Positions 17,382-26,179 of a stretch of 61,820 bases of DNA are shown here, piece after piece; the first letter of the stretch is position 1; each line of letters starts with the position of its first letter. The notes beneath the pieces are model-generated. The model was not told the origin of the DNA. It saw nothing but the letters and a program-made list of their open reading frames with translations, and did not search any database. Both the position numbers and the translations under genes were made by a program. This DNA comes from Mesorhizobium waimense (GTDB lineage Bacteria > Pseudomonadota > Alphaproteobacteria > Rhizobiales > Rhizobiaceae). Location of the stretch: assembly GCF_003601975.1 (NCBI RefSeq), contig NZ_QZWZ01000034.1, positions 1-61,820 on the forward strand, given 5' to 3'.

Positions 17382-18404
17382 TCAAACTCCTGTTGATGTT
17401 TCCGACTTCCGGAAGGCCTCGTAGAGGTCATCCAGTCGCTTTGCGACGTATGTTGCGAAGCTCGGGCCATCCTTTGCCTCGTAGATCACAACCGCCTTCT
17501 TCGCAGTCGCCTTCACGGTAACGCTTACTGATTGGTCTTTAGGGGCCCAACGTGCGGGATCGCTGGTTGCCTTTGGATTCCGAGGTCGTTGGTCCCTCAA
17601 CGCCTCGAAAACAGCTTCGAACCGTTCCTGGCTCGTCAGCCTCTTGAAGCTCGTTGATTCAACAACTTGCTTCCAAGCTACATCGCTGGCGGTTGCAAGC
17701 TGCCCTGCGAGGGTGTCCCATCGTGGCCGCCCGATGCCAGGAGCTGAACCGATGGCTTCGATCATTTCGATTGGCAGCTTTCGCGCGAGCGTGATCATTT
17801 CTGACAGCACACCTTTCGAACTAGTCCCGAAAGTCGACATGATGACGGCGCGCGACATCCCGAGTTCCTCGAGGCGGAACGCAAAAAGGGCTTTCTCGAT
17901 AAAACTAAGGTCCTTACGCTCCAGGTTCTCGTTGCCCTGCGCAATTACCAGTTCATCGTCTGTCAGCTCTCGTACGAAGGCCCTGACCTTCCCGCCGAGA
18001 TGACGAAGGGCGGCGACCCGACGATGCCCAAATGCGAGTTGATAGCGACCGCTTTTCTCAGAGTAAGGACGGACTAGAACAGGCAGGATCTGCCCGTTTT
18101 CACGAATGCTCTGAACGAGTGCGTCGAAGTCCTCACCTGAGAAATCATCAAGACGATCCTTCACAAAAGACGAGTCGATGTCGGATGGGTCGATTTCGAT
18201 GATTGTTTCGCCGCGGGCCATCGCTTTGCGCAATTCATTGGCTTCCTGCGTGAAGCCGGATATCGCTTCGTTCATGCTCTGGAGAGCTCCAGAGGAAACT
18301 TGTGGTCGTGGCCTGGGCGTCGAGTTCTCAGTTGAGAACTCGGAGGTGATTGGCGCTAGATACTCTTTTAAGGCATCGCGTCTCTTCGTCATTTGCGCCC
18401 CCAC
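17382..18404 (-). CDS. repB: Partition protein RepB (ParB-like)
   Basis: A 340-residue ParB-family protein. The nuclease-like ParB N domain is seen as GQILPVLVRPYSEKSGRYQLAFGHRRVAALRHLGGKVRAFVRELTDDELVIAQGNENLERKDLSFIEKALFAFRLEELG, followed by a helix-turn-helix and the RepB-specific C-terminus. It binds parS and forms the partition complex with RepA. Its start overlaps the end of repA by 16 bases. A parS-like 16-mer lies within its own 5' region. Confidence 0.95.
   Translation of the reverse strand: MGAQMTKRRDALKEYLAPITSEFSTENSTPRPRPQVSSGALQSMNEAISGFTQEANELRKAMARGETIIEIDPSDIDSSFVKDRLDDFSGEDFDALVQSIRENGQILPVLVRPYSEKSGRYQLAFGHRRVAALRHLGGKVRAFVRELTDDELVIAQGNENLERKDLSFIEKALFAFRLEELGMSRAVIMSTFGTSSKGVLSEMITLARKLPIEMIEAIGSAPGIGRPRWDTLAGQLATASDVAWKQVVESTSFKRLTSQERFEAVFEALRDQRPRNPKATSDPARWAPKDQSVSVTVKATAKKAVVIYEAKDGPSFATYVAKRLDDLYEAFRKSETSTGV
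18324..18339. promoter_or_regulatory. parS-like site inside repB
   Basis: GTTCTCAGTTGAGAAC. It differs by one base from the perfect palindrome upstream of repA and so breaks the central GC of the GTTNNNNGCNNNNAAC consensus. It may be a second, weaker RepB binding site. Confidence 0.5.
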
Positions 18405-19603
18405 GTCTGTGACACCAACGCTTCGATTTCACTGTTAAGTGCATCCAGTGCCTCGAGGGCGCGGTCGTAGGTCTGGCGATGGAAGTTCTCGCGGCCTACT
18501 TCATAGAGTGTCTGCTTCGTGATTCCTGCATCCGAGATGGCCGCGGATTTGACCATCGCGTTGGTCAAAACCCGATCTCCGAACAAGCCCTTGAGCAATC
18601 CTGCAATTTGCGACTGCGAACTGTCGCTAGGCTCGTATCGCGTCAGCACGTAACGAAAGAAGTCGTAGCCTGCATTACCCCCTGCCCTTTCCACCACGTC
18701 AAACAATCCCGCCGTCATGTGCAGGAACTGGGACATCGACGCCACATCCAGCATCTGCGGGTGGATGGTCACCAGTACGGAAGTCGCAGCGCAGAGGGCT
18801 GACAGTGTCAGATAGCCGAGAGACGGCGGGCAATCGAGAACGACGATATCATAATCAGCTTGGACCGACGTGAGTGCGGCAGCCACTCGCGTGAAGAACA
18901 TCTTGTCCGCCGAGCGCGACTTCTCCGTCAAAGCGCGAGGGGTCTCGTGCTCAAATTCCTGAAGTTCGAGATTGCCTGGAACGATCCCGAGGCCAGTGAA
19001 GTAGGTCTTGCGTATGATGTCCCGCAGGGGTCGCTGCTGCTCGTCATAGCGGATCGCTCCATAAATCGTTTCGTTGGCCTCCAGATCGAATTCTGGCTGG
19101 ATTCCGAACAGTGCAGACAACGAAGCCTGGGGGTCGAGATCAACAGCCAAGACCCGATACCCTCGAAGCGCGAAGAACTGCGCTAGGTGCGCGCTGGTTG
19201 TGGTCTTCCCAGATCCGCCCTTGAAATTAGTTACCGCGAGCACTTGCAACTTATCACTGCTCGCGCGCCTGGGGACGTATCCCTTCTTGTTCTTCCCCAA
19301 ATGATCGCGGATGTCGTGAATCTGTTTGAGCGAGTAAAGCCGACGGCCTGCTGCGTTCTTCTCGGCCTCAGGCACAACTCCGTCGAGTACCAGCGTTCGC
19401 AGATAGGCATCGCTGATGCCAATCAGCTTGGCCGCCTCGCCAGCCATGAATTTTCGCAATTCCTTCTCTGCCGACGGCGGGAAGGCGCGCGCGCGCAGTT
19501 GCTGTAGCTGAGCGCTTAGGATATCTGCGTCGCCCTCGATGAGTCGCGTCAGCGATTTCGGCGCAGAGTCTCGGGCGGTGTCTAGAGTGATGCTCTCGGG
19601 CAT
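18389..19603 (-). CDS. repA: Partition ATPase RepA (ParA-like)
   Basis: A 404-residue ParA-type ATPase. An N-terminal helix-turn-helix (AAKLIGISDAYLRTLVLDGVVPEAEKNAAGRRLYSLKQI) precedes the deviant Walker A NFKGGSGKTTTSAHL (about 126-140), VDLDPQASLS and the DCPPSLGYLTLSAL switch region. It drives plasmid segregation and represses the rep operon together with RepB. It is the first gene of the operon; a promoter with an inverted repeat lies just upstream. Confidence 0.95.
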   Translation of the reverse strand: MPESITLDTARDSAPKSLTRLIEGDADILSAQLQQLRARAFPPSAEKELRKFMAGEAAKLIGISDAYLRTLVLDGVVPEAEKNAAGRRLYSLKQIHDIRDHLGKNKKGYVPRRASSDKLQVLAVTNFKGGSGKTTTSAHLAQFFALRGYRVLAVDLDPQASLSALFGIQPEFDLEANETIYGAIRYDEQQRPLRDIIRKTYFTGLGIVPGNLELQEFEHETPRALTEKSRSADKMFFTRVAAALTSVQADYDIVVLDCPPSLGYLTLSALCAATSVLVTIHPQMLDVASMSQFLHMTAGLFDVVERAGGNAGYDFFRYVLTRYEPSDSSQSQIAGLLKGLFGDRVLTNAMVKSAAISDAGITKQTLYEVGRENFHRQTYDRALEALDALNSEIEALVSQTWGRK

Positions 19604-19608
19604 GAAAA

Positions 19609-19641
19609 ACGCTCAATTCGGTCTTTTCTCGATTTGAGCGT
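19609..19641. promoter_or_regulatory. Inverted repeat, putative RepA operator
   Basis: ACGCTCAA (19609-19616) and TTGAGCGT (19634-19641) form a perfect 8-bp dyad between the predicted -10 box and the repA start codon. This position fits the site at which RepA/RepB repress their own operon. Confidence 0.55.
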
Positions 19642-19670
19642 AAGATGCCGTGAGTCTCAGCGGGCGTCAA
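19642..19670 (-). promoter_or_regulatory. Predicted repABC promoter
   Basis: On the minus strand, TTGACG (19670-19665), 17 bases and CATCTT (19647-19642). Transcription would start about 30 bases before the repA ATG. Two direct GTTAAC repeats 11 bp apart lie just upstream (19681-19686 and 19692-19697). Confidence 0.5.
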
Positions 19671-19742
19671 TGAATTAAGGGTTAACGAGGAGTTAACGCA
19701 ATTGGGGTCTCACGGTGTCGCGCTGCGCAGGGGGATACCCAA

Positions 19743-19758
19743 GTTCTCAGCTGAGAAC
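19743..19758. promoter_or_regulatory. parS: parS centromere palindrome
   Basis: GTTCTCAGCTGAGAAC, a perfect 16-bp palindrome (18 bp including flanking A/T) that fits the GTTNNNNGCNNNNAAC parS consensus of repABC plasmids. It lies 140 bp upstream of repA, one of the known positions for parS. Confidence 0.75.
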
Positions 19759-20226
19759 TCCCTCTGAACATAGCCTATGCTAGTATCTCGACAAGGAAGC
19801 GAAAGGTTGCCGATCTCGATCTCGCGCCCGCTATGCTCATTAGCTCTTCTCTGGCCGAGGGCACACTACACGATCCAATGGCATGGCTCGCCCCCAACAA
19901 CCGCCCCGGCGTCATTGTAGTAGCGCGCAACATGTGCCCAGATCGTTGCAGCGATTGCTGAATTGTCCTTGGGAGCAGAACCCTGCGGCGAGCAGTCCCG
20001 ACTAGAGAAGGTCGCAGATAGAGCCCGCTTGGGCAGTCAGGCCTCTGTCACAGTCGTCAGAACAATTACCGGTTGTCGGCCCCGTCGAGCAGAATGGCCG
20101 CGTCGCGGGACCCCCGCCGGCGATCGACGCGATCCAACCGGCTTGCTGCGCGAGATCATGCTGTTCACAACAGGTCACTGCAGATAACGATGTCATTGGC
20201 CTGCCCCACGGCGAAGGCGGCAACTT
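19759..20226. other. Upstream region of repA without gene
   Basis: No convincing coding sequence on either strand between the parS palindrome and the next small gene. The longest frames have poor composition and no ribosome binding site. Confidence 0.4.
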
Positions 20227-20526
20227 GTGTCATCGGCCCGGAAAGATTACCTTAAGGCCTCTATGAGCAACCATTTGGCATCCGTACTCACGACTGTGAA
20301 CGCGCCCTACAGCGTACAGCTGGACGACGCAGCGCTGGCGAATTGCCTAGCGGACCTCGATTTGGCCAAACAGCACCCCGGCCATATTAGCGCCTTTCTC
20401 GGCGAGGTTCCCCCCTCGCTGCAGGTCGAATTCGCCGTAGTGCACCACATCCCGGTCCCCGACCTGAAGACTTTTGCCGCTGCGTTCTCTGCCTGGTCCG
20501 GCGAGAGCTATCCGCTCGCTGCGTAA
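20227..20526 (+). CDS. Small hypothetical protein upstream of AbiEii-like gene
   Basis: A protein of 99 residues from GTG, or 87 from ATG at 20263. It is soluble and has no motif I recognise (YSVQLDDAALANCLADLDLAKQHPGHISAFLGEVPPSLQVEFAVVHHIPVPDLKTFAAAFSAW). The stop overlaps the start of the nucleotidyltransferase gene (TAATG), so the two are translationally coupled. By position it may be the antitoxin-like partner, although it lacks the winged-helix appearance of AbiEi. Confidence 0.55.
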   Translation: MSSARKDYLKASMSNHLASVLTTVNAPYSVQLDDAALANCLADLDLAKQHPGHISAFLGEVPPSLQVEFAVVHHIPVPDLKTFAAAFSAWSGESYPLAA

Positions 20527-21217
20527 TGGCTGAACAGGATAGCCGGCGCCCTTCCGAATGGCGGCGGCTTCTTCGCATCGCCGTCGACCTGATAGATCAG
20601 CTTCGGAAGAATGCCGGCGGCTACGACTTCGAATGGTCTTTTGGCGGCGGCACCGCTATGATGATCCAGATCGGTCATCGTGAAAGCCCATGACATCGAT
20701 ATTTTCCTCGATGACCCTCAACTGCTCGGCTTCATCGACCCGTCCAGAAGCCGCCTCCGTTTTGATCTGGTGCCAGCGGACTATCCGGGCGATGGGCTTC
20801 GGTTTCAGAAATTCGCTTTCGAGAACGTCGGCGAGATCGACTTCATCGTTGCCGGAACCCTGACGCGAAATCCCTTCCAGATGCGTGAAGTTGAGGGAAG
20901 GGCAGTGCAGCTCGACACCATTCCTGAGATCATCGCCAATAGGGTCTACTACCGAGGGTCGGAAGCCAAGCGGCGTGACATTTTCGATATCGCTGCTGCA
21001 GCACGGTTCCAGTTGGAGCCCATGGTCAACGCTCTGCGCGCATTCCCGGCGCAAGTTTCTCGGACCAAGGATCGGTTGGAAAAGCTAAACCCAGAATTTG
21101 TGGGTCGTGCCATTGGACAGTTGATGATCATGCCTGGTTACAAAGCGTCGGGCCGCCGACAGTCTGGAAACAGCGCTTGCTGTACTCGACGTGGTATTGT
21201 TGCCGCTTGAGCCCTGA
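20526..21217 (+). pseudogene. AbiEii-type nucleotidyltransferase toxin, two frameshifts
   Basis: The frame starting at 20526 reads FEWSFGGGTAMMIQIGHRES. The next frame continues HDIDIFLDDPQLLGFIDPSRSRLRFDLVPAD, and the last ~23 codons (ADSLETALAVLDVVLLPLEP) lie in a third. The nucleotidyltransferase motif GGGTA...R.S.DIDIF is that of AbiEii/MenT-like toxins, which modify tRNA 3' ends. An extra C near 20688 and an extra G near 21146 account for both shifts. Removing them gives one protein of about 230 residues. This is either recent inactivation or sequence error. Confidence 0.7.
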
Positions 21218-21262
21218 ACGCCTCCATCGAAGCGAACAAACGGGGATGGCAGGGGCATTTCA

Positions 21263-21373
21263 GAGCCCGGAGGCCTTGGTCAGATTCACCCGGAACCGAT
21301 CGCGCCGGCGCTGGTATTTGCGCGTCATCTCTGCGGATGCGTGGCCGAGTTGCTTCTGCACATAGCGCTCGTG
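21263..21373 (-). pseudogene. Tyrosine recombinase C-terminal remnant
   Basis: The minus strand reads ERYVQKQLGHASAEMTRKYQ and then RRRDRFRVNLTKASGL, practically the same as the end of the complete integrase at 27.1 kb. It ends about 30 bases short of the stop codon of the ATPase gene. The matching N-terminal remnant lies on the other side of that ATPase (22620-22748). Confidence 0.8.
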
Positions 21374-21403
21374 GGGAGGAAAGCGAAGAATTCACCGCCT
21401 CCG

Positions 21404-22570
21404 TCAGGCAAGATCCACCACAGCCTTTGCGAGAGCGCCTAGGCTCTTCACCTCCACGCCATCCTTGAGAGGGAAGCTTTCGGCACCGGGATATACGACG
21501 AGGCGACGCGCCGGATTGACGTCCTCGCAAGCCAGGTGAAAGCCCTTTTCAACCTTCGGCGCCAGACTGCGCTTGATCTCGATCGCCCAGGGACGTTTGC
21601 CGGGCGCAGCCAGAAGGAGGTCGATTTCGGCGCCGGCGGCGGTCCGATAGAAACTGGCCACTGTACGCGCAGGCGCTAAGGAGAGAAGATTTTCGATGAC
21701 GTAGCTCTCCCAGCTGGCCCCGACAACGGGGTGCCCGGAAAGGCCATTGAGATCTTCGATGCCCAACAGCGCGTGCACGATGCCGCTGTCGCGCACATAG
21801 ACTTTTGGCGACTTTACAAGTCTCTTGCCGGTATTGGCGTGATATGGAGGAAGCCTTCGCACCAGGAGAAGATCGACGAGAAGATCGACGTAGGATGTCA
21901 CGGTCGGTGCGCTGACGGCCAGGCCGGACGCCAGCCGCGAAGCGTTCAAGAGACCAGCCTGATTGTGGGCGAGCATGGTCCAGAGCCGCTCCAGCGTCTG
22001 TGCGGGAATACGTGGTCCGAATTGCGGGACATCGCGTTCGAGGTAGGTTCGAATGAAGCTGCGCCGGAACGCCAGGCTGTCGGCATCGGAGGCTGCCAAA
22101 AAGCTGTCCGGAAACCCGCCGCGCAGCCATAGGCGCTCGGTGTCCGTTGCTCCAACTTCCAGGACATCGAGCGGCGTCATCTCGACATATTCGATACGGC
22201 CGGCAAGGCTTTCGCCGGATTGGCGGAGCAGGTCCATCGATGCTGAGCCCAGCAGCAGGAACCTGCCGCTGCGGCGTCCCCGGCGGCGGCCCTGATCGAT
22301 CAAGCCGCGCAGTTCCTGGAACAAGTCCGGCACACGGTGGATCTCGTCGAGAATGACCAGACGATCTTCGTAGGCCTTGAGAAAGAGGACGGGATCCGAG
22401 AGCTTGTTTCGATCCTCGCGCGACTCCAAATCGAGGTAAAGCGCACCGGTCTCATCGCCGACTTCCAATGCGAGGGTAGTCTTGCCGACCTGTCTCGGGC
22501 CGATCAAAGCGACAGCCGCCTGTCGTCCGAGCGCTTGCCTGACCAACGGTAGGACTCTGCGAGAAATCAT
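21404..22570 (-). CDS. AAA_14 / DUF4143 ATPase
   Basis: A 388-residue ATPase. It has Walker A GPRQVGKTT (24-32), Walker B LVILDEIHRVPDLF, sensor-like GRFLLLGSASMDLL, the YLERDVPQFG region and the C-terminal DUF4143 PD-(D/E)XK-like segment GAEIDLLLAAPGKRPWAIEIKRS (D..E.K). Such ATPases are common singleton accessory genes; their role is poorly defined and a toxin or defence role has been suggested. It is flanked on both sides by pieces of one integrase gene in the same orientation, so it replaced the middle of that gene. Confidence 0.8.
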   Translation of the reverse strand: MISRRVLPLVRQALGRQAAVALIGPRQVGKTTLALEVGDETGALYLDLESREDRNKLSDPVLFLKAYEDRLVILDEIHRVPDLFQELRGLIDQGRRRGRRSGRFLLLGSASMDLLRQSGESLAGRIEYVEMTPLDVLEVGATDTERLWLRGGFPDSFLAASDADSLAFRRSFIRTYLERDVPQFGPRIPAQTLERLWTMLAHNQAGLLNASRLASGLAVSAPTVTSYVDLLVDLLLVRRLPPYHANTGKRLVKSPKVYVRDSGIVHALLGIEDLNGLSGHPVVGASWESYVIENLLSLAPARTVASFYRTAAGAEIDLLLAAPGKRPWAIEIKRSLAPKVEKGFHLACEDVNPARRLVVYPGAESFPLKDGVEVKSLGALAKAVVDLA

Positions 22571-22619
22571 CCTTGCAAATTACAAACTTCACTTTGATTT
22601 TGCAAGGACCATCCGACGC

Positions 22620-22748
22620 CCATTTTCCTGCCGCGGACGAAAATAGGGCAGGGGGCATTTCGGCCTTCTCTACGTGCCGTCCCATCTCCATCACCACATC
22701 GATGATGTCCGGAAGATCATCCTGGGCTGGGTTGTCGGCGTTGGTCAT
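22620..22748 (-). pseudogene. Tyrosine recombinase N-terminal remnant
   Basis: MTNADNPAQDDLPDIIDVVMEMG on the minus strand matches the start of the complete integrase (MKHTDPADTDDLPDIVDLVMEMG). The match ends after about 25-40 codons and runs into the upstream region of the AAA_14 ATPase. Confidence 0.7.
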
Positions 22749-22931
22749 GATGGGGATTCTAGCCTGATTTGGCCGTCAAAAGCGAGCGGCAACGGCCGGT
22801 TCGCGCGGCTGGTCATCTGGCTACTGGTTGGAGTATCTGGGAGCTGCTTTGTACGCCTTCAATACATATATATTGACATTCATGACTCCGTTTAGCTACA
22901 TTGGCAATAGCAGGAGTGGAAGGAGATTGTT

Positions 22932-23210
22932 ATGCCCCGGGCTGCGGTTGAAGCGAATGAACGGATGAACCTGCGGGTAGCGGCGCGGCAAAAGGCGACA
23001 CTGATGCGGGCGGCAGCGCTTGCGCATACGGATTTGACGGAATTCGTCACCCGCGCGGCCCTGCGCGAGGCCGAAGCGGTGATCGAGGGCGCCGAAAAAA
23101 TTGAAGTCTCTGAGCGGGATTTCCTGCGCATCCTGGAGCTCATGGACAACCCGCCTGCGCCGAACGAAAAACTGCGCGCTGCGATCGCCGCGTTGCCGCG
23201 TGACCGATGA
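22932..23210 (+). CDS. DUF1778 antitoxin
   Basis: A 92-residue ribbon-helix-helix protein of the DUF1778 (TacA/AtaR) family: ERMNLRVAARQKATLMRAAALAHTDLTEFVTRAALREAEAVI, followed by a toxin-binding tail with FLRILELMDNPPAPNEKLRAAI. It neutralises the acetyltransferase toxin encoded next, with which it overlaps by 4 bases, and represses the operon. GGAAGGAG-like sequence precedes the ATG. Confidence 0.9.
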   Translation: MPRAAVEANERMNLRVAARQKATLMRAAALAHTDLTEFVTRAALREAEAVIEGAEKIEVSERDFLRILELMDNPPAPNEKLRAAIAALPRDR

Positions 23211-23746
23211 GCCTTCCGGCATGGCATGAGGAGCCGATCTCGAAAGAACATGATCGGACTGGCTTCGATTGCGGCGAGGCGGACATGAATACGTTTTTGG
23301 CCCGGTACGCACGCCAGAGCCACGAACAGAACGCCGCCAAGACCTATTGCGCGATCGAAACGGCGCGGCCCGGGCGCATCCTTGGCTTCTACTCGATCGC
23401 GCCCTCGGCTGTCGACCATGCGGCCGTGCCGGCGCGAATGACCAGGGGATTGGCGCGTCATGACGTCCCGGGCTTTCTCCTGGCGCGTATCGCCACAGAC
23501 AGGTCGGTCGCGGGGCAGGGGTTGGGTGGTCAGCTGTTGGCCGCCGCCGCCAGGCGTTGCTTGCGGCTGGTGACGGAGGGCGGCGGCATCCTTCTGATCA
23601 TAGACGCCAAGAACGAGCGCGCCGCCGATTGGTACGCCTCCTTCGGGGCCGAGCGCCTGCAGGGCCAGCCCCAAGGCCAGCCTTTGCGGCTGGTGATTCA
23701 TCTGTCGACGTTCGCGGCGGATTTGCGGGCCGCGGGTCATCTTTGA
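23207..23746 (+). CDS. GNAT acetyltransferase toxin (TacT/AtaT type)
   Basis: A 179-residue GNAT protein beginning EPISKEHDRTGFDCGEADMNTFLARYARQSHEQNAAKTYCAIE, the hallmark of TacT/AtaT toxins that acetylate the amino acid on charged tRNA. The acetyl-CoA loop is seen as GQGLGGQLL, and the conserved tyrosine in NERAADWYASFGAERL. It overlaps the DUF1778 antitoxin gene, making a complete type II module. Confidence 0.9.
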   Translation: MSLPAWHEEPISKEHDRTGFDCGEADMNTFLARYARQSHEQNAAKTYCAIETARPGRILGFYSIAPSAVDHAAVPARMTRGLARHDVPGFLLARIATDRSVAGQGLGGQLLAAAARRCLRLVTEGGGILLIIDAKNERAADWYASFGAERLQGQPQGQPLRLVIHLSTFAADLRAAGHL

Positions 23747-24011
23747 ACGCACTGCCGTTTGTACAATATCGACGGCTGCGATCAACCGAGCAGTTGCAGG
23801 CGTGTTTTATCGAGCCGCATAAATGGACGTGGAGCGGCTTTCTGGGGTGCGAACGCCGCGAGCCGGCGAAAGAGCACCAGATCGCGTCCTATGCCATCCA
23901 TGGCCGAAAGCGCACAAAGTGAGCCGGTTTCGGACTGGCCTCGCCCTGCAGGGAGGTTTCCGGGGCTTCGAGGCTGGTTGGGGCGCACTCTCCGGCGGCC
24001 TGCATCGGCAC

Positions 24012-24146
24012 GTGAATCGGAAATCGTGAGACTGCGTGACAAAGCCAGACGGCCGGAGATCCGCATCAACAGATCTGGAAAATCAGCAACTTAAGGAGAG
24101 GCCGATCGGCGCCATGCATGTGGTCTCACGAAAACCGACTCAAAAA
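24012..24146. repeat. MITE-like element with ~30-bp imperfect inverted ends
   Basis: The left end (GTGAATCGGAAATCGTGAG, then ACTGCGTGACAAA) and the right end (GGTCTCACGAAAACCGACTC) are inverted copies of one sequence around a ~70-bp centre. Copies of the same ends occur at 29511-29547, 29561-29594 and 29663-29699. There is no coding capacity, so it would need a transposase in trans. Confidence 0.55.
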
Positions 24147-24180
24147 GGCATCAAGCCTCACGAATTCCGGTCAGTTGACA

Positions 24181-24210
24181 AGCATTGCCGGTCGAAAAGC
24201 GCGTCCCTGA
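24181..24210. repeat. 30-bp direct repeat (copy 1)
   Basis: Same as 30151-30180 apart from one base; core GGTCGAAAAGCGCGTCCCTG. Both copies lie downstream of MITE-like ends, so the repeat probably belongs to the same duplicated segment. Confidence 0.6.
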
Positions 24211-24494
24211 TGTCATAAATCGTCACAAGTTTGCGGCGGACGCCAAGTCATGAAACTGCGGACGCTTCCCCCGACTCGAGGGAAAACGCACATACGTTTC
24301 CTATCACGCCAGTCGTGTTAGCTACGGGTCCAGGCCAAGCCTTCCCGCACAGTCGACCAGTTCTTGGCCCAAGAGGCAGACAGCCGCACCGCCTCCGCAT
24401 TAGGGTGCGAGCTGCGATCTCGGCCAGCCAGGGATTGAAAAACGGCGTCCAGGGTAATACCTTCAAAAGCTGTCGCATTACAATTGGTGTGAAC

Positions 24495-24728
24495 ATGACC
24501 ACTACAGTTACAGCCAAGGGACAGGTGACCATCCCGAAGCCGGTCCGCGACCTTCTCGGTATCGTTCCAGGCAGCAAGGTCGATTTCGTCCGCGCCGCCG
24601 ACGGTAGCGTGGTGCTTGCACGCGCCGACAAGAAGCAGCCGGCGAGCCGCTTCGCCAAATTGCGTGGCCATGCCGGCAAGGGGCTTGATACCGACGCGAT
24701 CATGGCGCTGACGCGTGGCGAAGCGTGA
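24495..24728 (+). CDS. vapB: AbrB/MazE-type antitoxin
   Basis: A 77-residue swapped-hairpin AbrB protein: TVTAKGQVTIPKPVRDLLGIVPGSKVDFVRAADGSVVLARAD, followed by an unstructured toxin-binding tail. I chose ATG 24495 because the domain begins there; the frame is open further upstream but without similarity. It overlaps the following PIN-domain toxin gene by 4 bases (GTGA) and is the antitoxin of a VapBC pair. Confidence 0.85.
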   Translation: MTTTVTAKGQVTIPKPVRDLLGIVPGSKVDFVRAADGSVVLARADKKQPASRFAKLRGHAGKGLDTDAIMALTRGEA

Positions 24729-25130
24729 CGCTCGTCGACACCAACGTTCTGCTCGACTTGGTCACAGATGATCCCAAGTGGGCGGATTGGTCGGTCGCGC
24801 AGCTTGAGGCAGCAGGCCCTCAATGGACCTTTACTGATCAACGATGCTGTCTTTGCCGAGCTTGCCGTTCGATATGACCGCATCGAAGACCTCGACGCGT
24901 TTGTCGATGAGGCGGGTCTCGAAATCGCTCCGATGCCGCGCGCCGCCCTGTTTCTCGCTGGAAAGGTATTTACGCAGTATCGCAAGTCCGGCGGGTCGCG
25001 CACCGGCGTGCTACCCGACTTCTTCATTGGCGCCCATGCTGCCGTTAGCGGTCTGCCGCTGCTGACCCGCGACGTCGGCCGCTACCGCACCTATTTTCCA
25101 TCATTGAAACTGATCACGCCGAACAGCTGA
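24725..25130 (+). pseudogene. vapC: VapC PIN-domain toxin, one-base frameshift
   Basis: The GTG start gives VTLVDTNVLLDLVTDDPKWADWSVAQLEAA. The rest continues in another frame as LNGPLLINDAVFAELAVRYDRIEDLDAFVDEAGLEI...DFFIGAHAAVSGLPLLTRDVGRYRTYFPSLKLITP. All PIN acidic residues are present (D in VDTN, E in FAEL, D in DFFIGAHA, D in TRDVGRY). One surplus G near 24815 (GCAGGCC instead of GCAGCC) separates the parts. Without it the protein is about 134 residues and normal for VapC. Partner is the AbrB antitoxin upstream. Confidence 0.8.
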
Positions 25131-25170
25131 GCGACCCATCGGGTCAGGCAGGGAGGGGCTTTCGCCCTAC

Positions 25171-26060
25171 AGTCCGCTCGCCTTGGTCAGATTCACCCGG
25201 AACCGATCGCGCCGGCGCTGGTACTTGCGTGTCATCACCGTCGAGGCGTGGCCAAGCTGCTTCCTCACATAGTGTTCATCAACTCGGCGGAGGACGCGAG
25301 GCCTGCGCGCAGCGGATGGCTAGAAGACCTTTGGCCGCGCTCGGAAAGATCCCGCGCGCACCGGCAGCAAGGCCGCGCGTTTGACCAGCCGCGCCACCTG
25401 CTGACCTTTCAGCCGATCGGCTCCCAACACTTTGCCCTGACCGGTGACGCGGCGGGAGGGGCCATGTGCAATACGGGCCAGCCTTCAGCCAAGCCTACAG
25501 GGCGACGACCGGGCAGGCGGCGACGGACCAGCACGCCCATGTCTGGAAAGAATTCAATCGAGCGCGGCCGTCCTCGGTTTGATCGCCCGCAACATCAAGG
25601 CCGACGATTTCGGGGCGGCGCAGCCACCGGCGAAGCCCAAAAGCAGCATGGCGCGGTCGCGCAGACCACGCAGTGTCACGTGGTCGAGCGTTTCCTGCAC
25701 GGCGAGAACATCCTCGCGCAGGATGGCTTTCCCTTTGACGGGTCGGGGAGGCTTTTTTGTTACGAATGCCGACGAGCACGGTGGCGATGCCCGGTCGTTC
25801 CGGTCGAGCGGTTGACCGCGTTGTGTATAGTTCCAGGTCAGCGACGACACAGGCGGCGCTCGATGGACGACACCGACTTGTTGTCCCTTGCCGATCCCGA
25901 GGCCTAGGGCCATGATGCAGACGCCGACGATTTGTGGGTCCGGCGGCTGCGGATCAAACGGCAGCGGGCGCAAAAATGCCTCCAGTCGGCGCCATAGGCG
26001 CGACGGGTGTTTGCCGAACGCTCTGCCTCGACACAATCGCGCGCGGTCGGCTCATATCCG
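25171..26060 (-). pseudogene. Tyrosine recombinase pseudogene
   Basis: Broken copy of the integrase at 27.1 kb. Recognisable blocks on the minus strand, in several frames, include SSLTWNYTQRGQPLDRNDR, REDVLAVQETLDHVTLRGLRDRAMLLLGFAGG and the end HASTVMTRKYQRRRDRFRVNLTKASGL. The N-terminal acidic segment is missing, and numerous indels plus an internal deletion prevent function. Confidence 0.8.
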
Positions 26061-26179
26061 CGTGCCTGCTAGGGCTGTGGCAGCAGCTTAAATTGGTTGT
26101 CCCTGAGCTTGAAAGCTGTCGAGAAGTGCCATATCTTTTGCACAACAAATATGACTCTCGATATGGTAGGGTGAATACC

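Larger units (their letters stand above)
23747..24494. other. Gene-poor region with repeat remnants
   Basis: No convincing coding sequence. It contains a facing pair of imperfect inverted repeats (24012-24043 and 24114-24146) and a 30-bp sequence (24181-24210) repeated at 30151-30180. These look like remnants of one or more small mobile elements. Confidence 0.5.
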
